From positions 1 to 18,462 of the forward strand of contig JADHYX010000424.1 of NCBI GenBank assembly GCA_027604685.1: DNA of 18,462 nucleotides, given 5' to 3'. Positions 9,880 to 18,462 of this stretch are shown here, in pieces (the stretch's first letter is position 1; every line of letters begins with the position of its first letter). Source of the stretch: Lobulomyces angularis. Lineage: Eukaryota > Chytridiomycota > Chytridiomycetes > Lobulomycetales > Lobulomycetaceae. Below the pieces are notes generated by a model. The model saw only the letters and a list, made by a program, of their open reading frames with translations. It was not told the DNA's origin and ran no database searches. Both the position numbers and the translations under genes were made by a program.

Positions 9880-10665
9880 TTTTTTTTTTAGTTGTATTAT
9901 TTCTGAATTTAATAGATGTTTTAGACGACTTTGCTTGCTTTTATACAAGTTTTTTTTATCTGGTGGCATATATATTTTGGATTGGTGAAGTTTGATCAGT
10001 CAGTAATGATGTGTAAGCATTCAACTCCGCGTGGCTTACAGTGGCTTAGTGTTCCTTCCAAATGCTTCTTAAGTCTTCTTGGCACTTTCTTTTTTTGACA
10101 TAATGTGAGTTGGATCTACTTTTCATCTTTTATTCTGCTTCTATACTATTTTATGCAGTGAAACATTAAAAAAATGAATTTGAGATCAACTTTGGCACTA
10201 ACTTCAAAAGTTTTTTAACAACCAATTTCGTTAAATAATTTTTTAACTATCCATTTACAGTTTTTTGTTACAAGAGCAGAGAAATGGAAAAGTGAAGAAA
10301 TTTGATTTTTAGCATCATAACAATTTAGTTTAAATATTTTTTTTCTTTTTCTCACTTGATACTTTAAATAATTTTAGTGCAATAATATTTATATTGCCAG
10401 TTTTTATTAGTATTCTGACAATGATGCAGCACCAGTGATTTTGTAACATTGATGTTGAAGTGATAATGGTAGCATGATCTATTTATACCCGATTCTGTGA
10501 AAAATTATATTAATCTTTCGGAACTTCCCTAATATTAGAGTTCATATAGCGTCACTTAAAAACCACTTTCTGCATCAGTTACCATCACACCCAACATTAT
10601 GGTTAAACTACAGAAATGAATTACTTTACGCCACTTCTCTCAAATATTTAGATCTAAAAGAAAAA
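9880..10665. other. Divergent intergenic region (small protein 3 / TRAPPC5)
   Basis: This 786-base gap lies between divergent start codons and probably holds both promoters. From 10501 to 10665 the TRAPPC5 reading frame stays open upstream of its ATG, but there is no earlier ATG and no resemblance to TRAPPC5 proteins, so I treat it as 5' leader. A short repeat GTGGCTTA occurs twice at about 10031-10048. No tRNA or other RNA gene was seen. Confidence 0.55.
9938..9945 (-). promoter_or_regulatory. TATA box of small-protein gene copy 3
   Basis: The minus strand reads TATAAAAG preceded by CTTG, 59 bases upstream of the ATG at 9879. It is identical in sequence and distance to the element of copy 1. 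Confidence 0.55.
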
Positions 10666-11665
10666 ATGAATCGTCCAAAACAGCAACAATCAATATTTGA
10701 TAGACCCTTAAATAAAACAAGAAATAATGAAGTATAGATTAACTTAAATGAATTACGAGTTTTATTTGTGTGTATTAATTTTTTTTCTTTCATAGATCAG
10801 TTTATCAGCATTTTCTTTTCTGTTCAGGTATTTCCACATGTGATAAAAATAATGATAAAACTAAAAAATTATCAAACTCACAGTGAAATGTTACAATATT
10901 CTCAAAAAAGTGTAAATGGAATTCAGGAACTCGAAAAAAAGTAACTTTTAAAGCCAACGTTTTTTAATTGAAATTTTCTTTAAAGATTAAGTGATTTTGG
11001 TTATAAGGTTGGTTTAAGAGAATTGGAATTGACTGCGTGGAGAGAAAAAAATACTAGAAGGGAAACTAAGGTGTTAGGTACAATAAAGACAAACAAAACA
11101 TTTTACATGGAAATAAATTTTATTTAGGAATTTTAAGTTTTGTTCATTCCACAATATGGAAATCTTTATTTGGTAAAGTTGCAGGTATATACTGTATCCA
11201 ATTTACTTAAATTTAATGGAATTTCTGTTCTAAGACGCTTTGGAAAAGTCGTCTGAAAATGAGGATGAATGTAAATAATTCAAAAAAAAAAAGACCTCTT
11301 TTTTAATTTAACTTAATATGCATGGTATAGATATGCTCTCTGACAACGATCCTCTAGTTTCGAAATACATCTCAATTCCTAGGTAGGAATAATAAAAATA
11401 TTGCTTAAACATTTTATTTAAACTAGGGAATTAGCATTATTTAACAGTGGGGCGTTTATTGGAGGTATAGTTGAAGCAATTTTGGACGGAAGTAATTTTC
11501 CCTGTAGAGTTACAGCGCATTCCACCGCCAATGATCAGTTTCCACTGAGGACGACTTTTTTAATTAAGTTTGATAAAACAGGTATGAATATATTTTTCTT
11601 GTTAACTGTTTTATTTTTTTTTTTTTTTTAATTTAGTAATGCAGAGAGAAAAAGAACATCGATAG
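10666..11665 (+). CDS. TRAPPC5: TRAPP complex subunit 5 (Trs31)
   Basis: Core subunit of the TRAPP complexes, which act as Rab1/Ypt1-type exchange factors and tethers in ER-to-Golgi and Golgi traffic. Nine exons (10666-10731, 10796-10827, 10884-10940, 10986-11077, 11128-11184, 11235-11270, 11331-11382, 11427-11581, 11637-11665) sum to 576 nt, 191 aa plus TAG; human TRAPPC5 is 188 aa. The whole Bet3-like fold can be followed: FDRPLNKTR, EISLSAFSFLFSEM, a mid-section ending RRETKVLG, WKSLFGKVAD, NDPLVSKYISIP, GAFIGGIVEAIL, CRVTAH and FLIKFDKTV. Every block falls in the order and spacing of the family, so all eight introns (44-64 nt) are well fixed. The start is the first ATG in frame and agrees with the family N-terminus. 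Confidence 0.96.
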
Positions 11666-12021
11666 TGAAAAAAATAATTTTTTGTTAAAATTATATCCCA
11701 AATTTAAAAAAGTATGTTTAATTTTTCTATCAATTAGTTATTTTTTTTTTTATAAAATTAAAATAAGAAATATTAAGTTAAAAAAGAAAAAAAAAGAAGG
11801 AAGAATTTAATTAAGATTCAGCTTTCATTTTTATATAACAAAAATAAAATCAAAAAAATAAATAAAATATTGCGAAATCTTTAAATATATTTTTTTGGTC
11901 AAGTTAAAATTTTATTTTTTCAGTCCTATTTTTACATTTATTATTTCTAACTACAAAAATATATATATATAAAAAAAAAAAAGATGATGATGAACATAAT
12001 TACTCATAAAAGTTATCCTTT
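11666..12021. other. Convergent intergenic, no gene seen
   Basis: This 356-base gap lies between the 3' ends of TRAPPC5 (+) and WDR59 (-). It is very rich in A and T runs, with several AATAAA words near 11842-11868 on the plus strand that could serve TRAPPC5 polyadenylation, and an alternating AT tract at about 11959-11970. No coding signal. Confidence 0.55.
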
Positions 12022-15000
12022 TTAATTGCAGTGGCAACCACATCCAGATGGACAGTCGATATTTTCATTTGAAGAAAACCATTCTTTCATACATGCTAAG
12101 TGTCCGCCATGTCCACACTCAAAGCAAAAGTAGGATAATCCTTTTGTGTGTCTTCTACAAGATAAAAATTTTTAAAATTCAATTTAATTGAAAATTTAAT
12201 AAATACCGACACAAGCAGCAAACGAGGTTGTTTCCCACACCGCAGTTGATACAGTTTTTAAATTTATTGTCGTTCACAACACAAACTTCACATTTTATCG
12301 TATCATATTTTAAATTTTCAAAAAAGATATTTTTTCCATTTAAATCAGTACATGTTATACTTTTTTTCAATGAATCAGCAGTTTTTGGTGTTTCGTATAA
12401 CCCTGCTGAAAATGCTACAATAAACTTTGATATTTCTGCGAGCTTCTCAAATTTTCCCAGATTAAAGAGGTACTCGGAATATTTTTTCAAAAATATTTTT
12501 CCTTTTTGTTGCAGTTTTTCACAGAAAAAAAAATTTAAAAAACTTAGTTTAGTTTCATTTAATTCAAACAACAGATTTCCACCTACTTGGGTATTTTTTT
12601 GGACGCTGCTGGTCTTTACAGGAGTTTTTTGTGAAGAATATACAGAATCTGGTTTAATGTTTTGATTGTGGGAAGAAAATATTGAGCTGGACTTTCTGTT
12701 TTTATTAGAATCTACAAGTCCAGAATGGTATGTTTCTAAAAGTTGATTTTGCTGTACAAAATTGCCTGCACTAGTTGTGCTACTAGATGGGGTAACATTC
12801 AAATCCCGGTAATTACTACCTTTACTTACTCTTTGGGCATAAGATAAATCATTTTTCGCTGTGAAAATTGCTGCTGCGTTTTTAATATTTGTTTTTTGTG
12901 ATTCCACAGAATTAGAAAAATTGGAAATGCTATTGATGTTCTAAAAAGTTATTAATACTAAAAAAAATAAACTACCGAATTAAAAACCTTTTCTTCAATT
13001 AAAAAAATGCAGATCAGAATCGCATATGTTTGAAAATCCCCAATACTTTCACAATAGTCCAACCTAAAAAAAAAAAAAAAAATTATAAAACTAGGTAATT
13101 ATATTACAGTTCTTTCACTAGCTTTTTTCCAAACGGGTGTTCGCCCCAAAAGTTATCTTTCTCTAATGATCCCATGAAGACATTTTTAGACGGCTCATTT
13201 GCAGAAGTTGAAAAAGGATTTCTTAACTTGCACTTAGGAATATATTTACTTAAAATTTTTTTGTATTCTAAATTCATATTATTATAAGGGCTACAAAATT
13301 TTTCATAGGCAAATTGAGTTTTTTGAATAAAAAATAATTTAATTTTTTCCAAAATCAGTTCCACCAAACCCCAAATTTTTACTAAATCTTTCCTACCGAA
13401 CTTATCTGCAATTAATTTGTTTTGGTTGCATACTGCAATAGAGTCGTTTCCAAGCAAATTCCTTCAAAAAAGTTATTTATTAAAGTTTCCTTTAAAAAAA
13501 AGAAAAAAAATATTACTGATAATTATCTGCTAAAGCTTCAGACACTGGTAAAAGTTCTCGGCAATCGACGATACTATAAATTGCTCCAAAACCAGTTTCA
13601 TTCAACGTACCTTTCCCATTATTGGAATCTAAAGTGAAAGTTATTTTTTTTTTTTTAACTTCAAATGCAGGCACTACCTTGTGAAGATTTTCTGCGCCAG
13701 TTAACATTAAAGCTATCATTTAGTTCACTACTTTGATAAGTCCCAAACGGTAAGGTATTACTAAAGGAGATAGAACCAGGCTGTAGTACCATTTCTTTCT
13801 GTGTCAAGATTTGTAAATGACTTTTTGCAAACGAATTAGATCCTGGGCTAGTATACATTTCTGCATTATTAAAAACTGCAGGTATTAATCGGTTTTCCTC
13901 TGTTGAGGTGGATCTCCAGTTAGGTGGAGTCCCTAAAACAACGTTGTTGTTTAACTCCATTTCTAATGATTTATTGGATGTTATCGAAGCATTCAAATCT
14001 ATTATTTCATGTTTGTTATTTGAAGAATTAGGTTGCTTAGGGCTGCTCTCAACTGAGCTAGTGCTTCTATCTCCCGGACAGTGTAATGGTGAATGCTTTC
14101 CTTCGGTTGCTGAGTGCGCCGAATGAATAGAGTGGGAAGATTGTGGGTATGGACTGCTCGCTGACTTTGGTGATGACTGCACCCCAATTTTATATTTATG
14201 AAGCCTTACCAGAAAATTATTGGATAGCACTGGTACTGATAACAAAGAATTGTCCCCCTAATTTTATTTACAAAGTAGAAAAAACACTAAACCAAAAAAA
14301 AAAAAAAGGAAGAAAATATACTTTCGGTCTCCAAAACAATGAAGGAAGTAACTTTTCTTCTTCTTCGCTGTCTTCGTCTGTCGCAAACCAATCATCAAAT
14401 TTTGCTTTCGTAGATATATTTTTGGGTTTTTTTTCTTCATAAATGCCCAACCCAATCAACGGGTTTGAAGTATTTTCTCTCGTTAAATCAACACCATCGC
14501 TTTCTCTATTTAAATTTTTTTCCTCTAAAAACTCACGGTATTTAGCATAATGCCGCAGTAATTTTGGTTGTGAGTCAAAATAAACTTTTTGTTGATTGGA
14601 AAATTTGCTGGTGCTTTGGCTCTTTGTTGTATAATCATTTTGAGTAAATTTAGTTTTGGATGGATGTTGCAAAGGTGAAAAAAATAATACGAGTTTACCT
14701 TCATTAAATGAGTAAGAATGAATAAAAATATAAGTTATAATTAGAACCATTTTGGGAAAAGGAAGCAGAACATAATTTAGGATATGGACAATTACTATTT
14801 CCACTTTCACTTAATTCACCACCAGAATTTAAAAGATTTAAATTATTGCGCGCAGCTTCCTCGGTACTACTTTTTTTTATTTTACTTTTTTTCAGGCCGA
14901 AATTTGCCCCAATTCCGGAAAAAACTCTCTTTTCTCTTTCAGAAGATGAATTTGTTGAAATAGAGTTGTCTTCGCTTGAACTCGAAACAGAAAAATCATC

Positions 15001-17474
15001 TTTTTTTTTCATGCCAATATTACTGTTGCTATTACTGTTTAATTTTTTTTCCAAAATCATCATTTTCTTATTTCTTAAAAGTTCATGCCCTGTGGGAGGT
15101 GATGGTGAATCAGAGTGGTTGTTTACTTTACTGTCTGATTTGAAATTACTCCTTGATTCTAATTTGGAATTATCTTGCTTATTATTTTCAGTAACGTTTA
15201 TTAAACCACCTTTTGAGTTTATAAGCCAAGTGAAGCAATCTTCCAGACAGCCTCCTTTGTATAAGGCGGCAATGTTATTCATTTTCGCAATTGAAATTTG
15301 TGATAATTTTTTTTTCACAAGATTTCTTTGAATCATGCTCATCATTGAAGATTTTAAAATTTCGAATTTAGGTATGGAATACTTGCTAGGATAATTGGCA
15401 GGGAATAAAATTTCAAAGCGTAAAAAGGTCCCACTCACACCACCGGAAAATTGTAGGTTCTCAGGAGTCAACCCTACTAGGTCATTATTGTTTTGTAACG
15501 AAATTGTGCAGGTTCTAAGATTTTGGTTTATCTAATGTATTTTATTCTTAATTTTTGTGTTTCAAATTGAAAATTCTTTTCTTTTACCTTGTCTATTTGA
15601 ATATTAGGATATTTCCTGGACATTTCCATAATTTCATCAAACCAGTACACTGCATCGGTTTCGGAGTCCTTTTCTAATAACTTTGTTGGTAGACTATCAC
15701 TGGATTTTCTATCTTCAGTGAATTCACTCTCGCTAATAATTCCAGGCTAATTCATGCTACATAATTGTTTTTTTAAAAATATCTCAATCTTACCAATACC
15801 AAATCAGCCGCAAATATTTGCCCTCTTTTTTTTTTAGTTGTTGGTGAAGAACTTGGGCTAAGGTGACCAGAAGAAGGAGTTTTTATTAAACTCTTTTCAA
15901 AAAAAGATGAAGAACTAAATTTCTTATCACTGGCAGGGCTACCAGTTTGAGACTGCTGATATGTGTTATGGCCAACGGCATGCAGTTGATCTGAATTAAT
16001 GGGCCAGAATTTTACTGAAAATAACCTGCATAAAAACTTAAAAAAAACAGAAAACATATACATTCATTATTTTTGGCCCAAGTGAGTAGTTGAAACTTCC
16101 TACCATCATCATAATCATTCGATTTGCCCTTAATTCTCCATACAAACTCTCGCGGAACATCACTGTGTCCAACAAAGGAAAATACTGGAGTAGTTACATT
16201 TCCTACACGCCACAGTGACAAGTGAGTATCTTTCCTAAAACATTTAATTATTATTAGTATAACAATAGCTACGTTAATATCATTCACCTTTGAGGCATTG
16301 TAATTATTCCATCACCAAATGGGGTATATCTTGCCCGCCAAACAGGAGAACTGGTGATAATGGAGGACTGACAAAGTCGAGGCTGATTAAGATCCCAAAA
16401 CTTTAAAAAAAAAAAAAATAGATAATATATTCTAGCGACTAATGACTAACTTACCTTTACAAATCGATCCTGACCGCAAGTAACGATTTCATTTTCTTTA
16501 TTCCAACTCCAATCGATTCCGTAAATTTTGTTCTAGAAACAAAATGGAATATAGAAAGAGAAAATTTCATTTACCATATGTGCCGTAATTAATGTTATTG
16601 GAGTTGTTCCTTTTCTAATATCCCAAATCCGAAGATCACTATCATGCTACTAGATATGTTATAAAAAAATGCAACACAATATAAAAACCGATGATGCTAA
16701 TAGCCATTCGTTTTTTCTATTCCATTTAACCTGAGTGGCTCCTGCGGTCCAAGCGCAAACAGAATTTACAGGTTTTGACGGTGGTGATCTAATAAATTTA
16801 ATAAATTTGTAATATAAAGTGCCTTAAATCCCAAATGTGAATATAGGAATCGTAGGAGCAAGTAGCCAATATTTCTGGGTAAAATACAGACCAATTAATA
16901 TCGGAAACAGCTCTGGAATGCGAATGCATTATCTATAAGAGAAGGATACCAATTGTAAGAGAAAAGGGAAAAGCAAATTGAAAAGTTACATATTGAACAT
17001 TGGTAGATTCCAATTTATTTGAATTACTGTTCGTGTTTAACACAGATTCAGTTGAATTATCCATTAAATTCCATATGATAACTTTTTGATTGCTGGTACT
17101 CGCTATCCTTTTTATAGAATTTAAAAAGTTAGAATATTTCGCTATTTTTCATCAATTCTACCAATTTTCCTTTTGTAAATGAGGATTCCAAACCTAAAGG
17201 CCAACATAAAGTAGGAATTTTTTTCATTTACTAATTTTTTTACCACATCTGCGACTTCCTATTTGAAAATATTCAATTTTTCTTGTAATTTCAAAAATTA
17301 CATTACCCATTTTGAAGCGTGCTTCAAAAACCGAGGTACAATAGAACTATCTTCTAAATCAACAACATATAATCCTTTTTTTGCGGCAAGTACTATTTGA
17401 TTTCCAGTAGGTGAAATGGACATGCTTGTGCAAGCCAGATCTAAATGCCTTGCAGATGAAACATTTATTGACAT
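12022..17474 (-). CDS. WDR59: WDR59/SEA3, GATOR2 (SEACAT) subunit
   Basis: Subunit of GATOR2, which relays amino-acid sufficiency to TORC1 at the lysosome or vacuole. Twenty exons join in phase to 1502 aa: 17474-17307, 17258-17244, 17193-17162, 17107-16990, 16932-16823, 16788-16689, 16646-16575, 16532-16455, 16400-16288, 16234-16062, 16014-15794, 15746-15588, 15531-14748, 14698-14322, 14257-13678, 13628-13517, 13461-13108, 13063-12988, 12940-12207, 12154-12022. A WD40 propeller (about 1-340) contains QVKWN, SSHDSDLRIWD, SPVWRARYTPFGDG and FVGHSDVPREFVW. An RWD domain lies at about 425-558 (GGCLEDCFTWL), then long Ser/Asn-rich linkers and a helical region with HPFGKKLVKEL. A C-terminal zinc-binding RING-like module ends CPSGCGCHC. 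The human protein is 974 aa; the extra length is low-complexity linker. Intron 5 is GC-AG and exon 2 is 15 nt. ATG 17474 fits the family N-terminus. Confidence 0.96.
16789..16822 (-). other. 34-nt GC-AG intron in WDR59
   Basis: The donor is AAG|GCACTT and the acceptor TTTATTAG. It splits an Arg codon between the WD40 block HIWDL and SPPSKPVNSV. No GT is available near the exon end. At 34 nt it is also the shortest intron I could place in the window. Confidence 0.75.
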
Positions 17475-17828
17475 CTTTGACTAGATAATTAGTAATATTT
17501 TGACACTTTCTGTATAGATTTTTGAAGAATTTAAGGTAATTGAAATCTAAGAGTTCCAAAATTAAATCTACCTTTGAGTAATGACAAAAATCAGAAATCA
17601 AAAAATAGAAATAACAAATTAATCAGTTTAGGTTTTTTATATGTTAACGTTTGGTATAGATTAATGTAATAACAATTATCCCATAAATTGAATAAAATTT
17701 TTTTTTCCAAAAATGTAATTTCTTCTTTATCTAGTGCTTGGGCAGTATCTTTTTGAACATATTCAAAAAAATAATACAAACACCAATTAATAAAATAGCG
17801 AAAACTATTTAGGAAAAAAATTTATGAT
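17475..17828. other. Gap between Fanzor relic and WDR59 start
   Basis: This 354-base stretch lies upstream of the WDR59 start codon and directly downstream of the Fanzor 3' end. It should contain the WDR59 promoter and, if the Fanzor element was inserted intact, its right end and any guide-RNA (omega RNA) scaffold. A 62-codon open stretch at 17591-17779 (-) matches nothing I recognise. I could not identify terminal repeats by eye, because the left end is outside the window. Confidence 0.4.
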
Positions 17829-18462
17829 CTATCTACTTAAATATTCAGGTCTAACTCCAGATAATAAAGTACTTTCAACAACCTCTTTTATATTTAAAGT
17901 TGCAACATCATCTCTATTCCAAAGTCTTTCCAAAGTTTGACCATTCATCTATTGCTTACAATTTTCGTTTTTACAACGAAGCAATCCATGAACTTGAAGT
18001 AATTTATCTCTTTTACTGGGATTTGGATGTTGTCTTTTTTTAAATGTTTCCAAATATCTACTTTTACAATTAGGGCAGATCGACGAAGTTAAAAATTCAT
18101 TTACTAAAAATACTTGATATCCTGCTTTTTTAAACATATTCCTAAAACCTTTTCCTTTTGTTGGCACCTGGTATTTCATTGTTGTTCTTGACCAATCTCC
18201 AATAAATACTGTTGTGTTTTCACAACCACCAAACTTTTCTTTAAATTTTTTAATGAATTGAGATTCAGATTTTTGAGTGTTGATAAAAGCATTTAATTTA
18301 AACTTGCGAAACACTGGTTTTTTGTAATGTAGTTCTAATTGTGTAAAAACGATAAACGTAGTCTTTTAAATATAAGCTAAAAGCTATCGGATCAAGTAAC
18401 TTTCTTGATGGAATAGGAACATTACTATTTCTTAAGCCATTTTTTCCATATGTTTCTTGTGT
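17829..18462 (-). pseudogene. Fanzor (eukaryotic TnpB-like RNA-guided nuclease), broken 3' part
   Basis: The right edge holds the C-terminal half of a Fanzor, the eukaryotic relatives of TnpB and Cas12 that cut DNA guided by an RNA from their own element. The main frame (18314-17949) shows the RuvC-like core VFIGDWS, the RuvC-II block LVNEFLTSSICPNC with its catalytic Glu, and a four-cysteine zinc ribbon (CPNC and CKNENC). An in-frame TAG at 17949-17951 interrupts it. The same frame then continues to 17829 with WNRDDVATLNI, the RuvC-III block with its catalytic Asp, and a normal-looking C-terminus. Upstream, family-like sequence from 18462 (PIPSRKLLDP, YLKDYVYRFY) is in another frame and needs a one-base shift at about 18339-18345. 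The RuvC-I Asp and the N-terminus lie beyond the window. Two independent lesions favour a dead copy. No intron with usable splice sites removes either lesion. Confidence 0.88.

Noticed and set aside
9880..9969. N-terminal extension of small-protein copy 3 to 96 residues.
   Set aside because: The other two copies start at MAKYS, and the extension runs through the conserved TATA-like box.
10501..10665. Open frame continuous with, and upstream of, the TRAPPC5 start codon.
   Set aside because: It contains no ATG, has a TGA just before it at 10498, and shows no resemblance to TRAPPC5 N-termini. The ATG at 10666 already matches the family start.
12228..12665. 145-codon plus-strand ORF opposite the last long WDR59 exon.
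   Set aside because: Antisense shadow: the minus strand carries the cysteine pairs of the zinc module and joins in phase to the final exon.
14846..15331. 161-codon plus-strand ORF opposite WDR59.
   Set aside because: It is the antisense of the Ser-rich linker exon (Ser codons read backwards give Phe/Leu-rich sequence). The minus-strand exon is in phase with the RWD domain.
1653..17474. A functional cluster linking glutaminase and WDR59 through glutamine and TORC1 signalling.
   Set aside because: The genes lie more than 7 kb apart with unrelated genes between them, and eukaryotic gene order rarely reflects pathway. I see only coincidence.
17591..17779. 62-codon open stretch between the Fanzor relic and WDR59, considered as a gene or an upstream WDR59 exon.
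   Set aside because: There is no family resemblance and no splice junction joining it in frame to WDR59, and WDR59 is complete from 17474.

Overview
The window is nuclear DNA from a eukaryote. It is very AT-rich, full of long A and T runs, and its genes are cut by many tiny introns. I could thread 48 introns through five genes so that the reading frame stays open and the protein matches a known family, or, for one orphan gene, forms a coherent protein. The introns are 34-155 nt long, mostly about 50. Donors are poorly conserved beyond GT, and two introns appear to use GC-AG. The gene set (kidney-type glutaminase with ankyrin repeats, TRAPPC5, WDR59/SEA3, an AlkB-type oxygenase, a monocarboxylate-type transporter relic, a Fanzor relic) suggests an opisthokont or a fungus-related protist. 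I cannot name the organism. The standard genetic code is supported: WDR59 runs for 1502 codons with no in-frame TAA, TAG or TGA.

Layout, left to right. 135-1440 (-): decayed monocarboxylate-type MFS transporter. 1653-4475 (-): complete 14-exon glutaminase, 619 aa, with every known active-site residue conserved. 4784-6022 (+): 5-exon multi-pass membrane protein of unknown family, divergent from the glutaminase. 6346-7282 (+): 5-exon AlkB-like 2-oxoglutarate/Fe(II) dioxygenase. 7795-9879 (-): tandem array of three intronless genes for one 66-aa protein family I do not recognise. Each has a TATA-like box upstream, and the whole 0.93-0.96 kb unit is duplicated. 10666-11665 (+): complete 9-exon TRAPPC5/Trs31, 191 aa. 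12022-17474 (-): complete 20-exon WDR59/SEA3 of the GATOR2/SEACAT complex, 1502 aa. 17829-18462 (-): 3' part of a Fanzor, the eukaryotic relative of TnpB. It carries a frameshift and an in-frame stop and runs off the right edge.

The functional genes are unrelated housekeeping functions (glutamine catabolism, alkylation reversal or tRNA modification, vesicle tethering, TORC1 amino-acid signalling), and I see no operon-like logic. The parts most worth following up are the Fanzor relic just upstream of WDR59 and the triplicated small-protein genes. No tRNA, rRNA or CRISPR array was seen.
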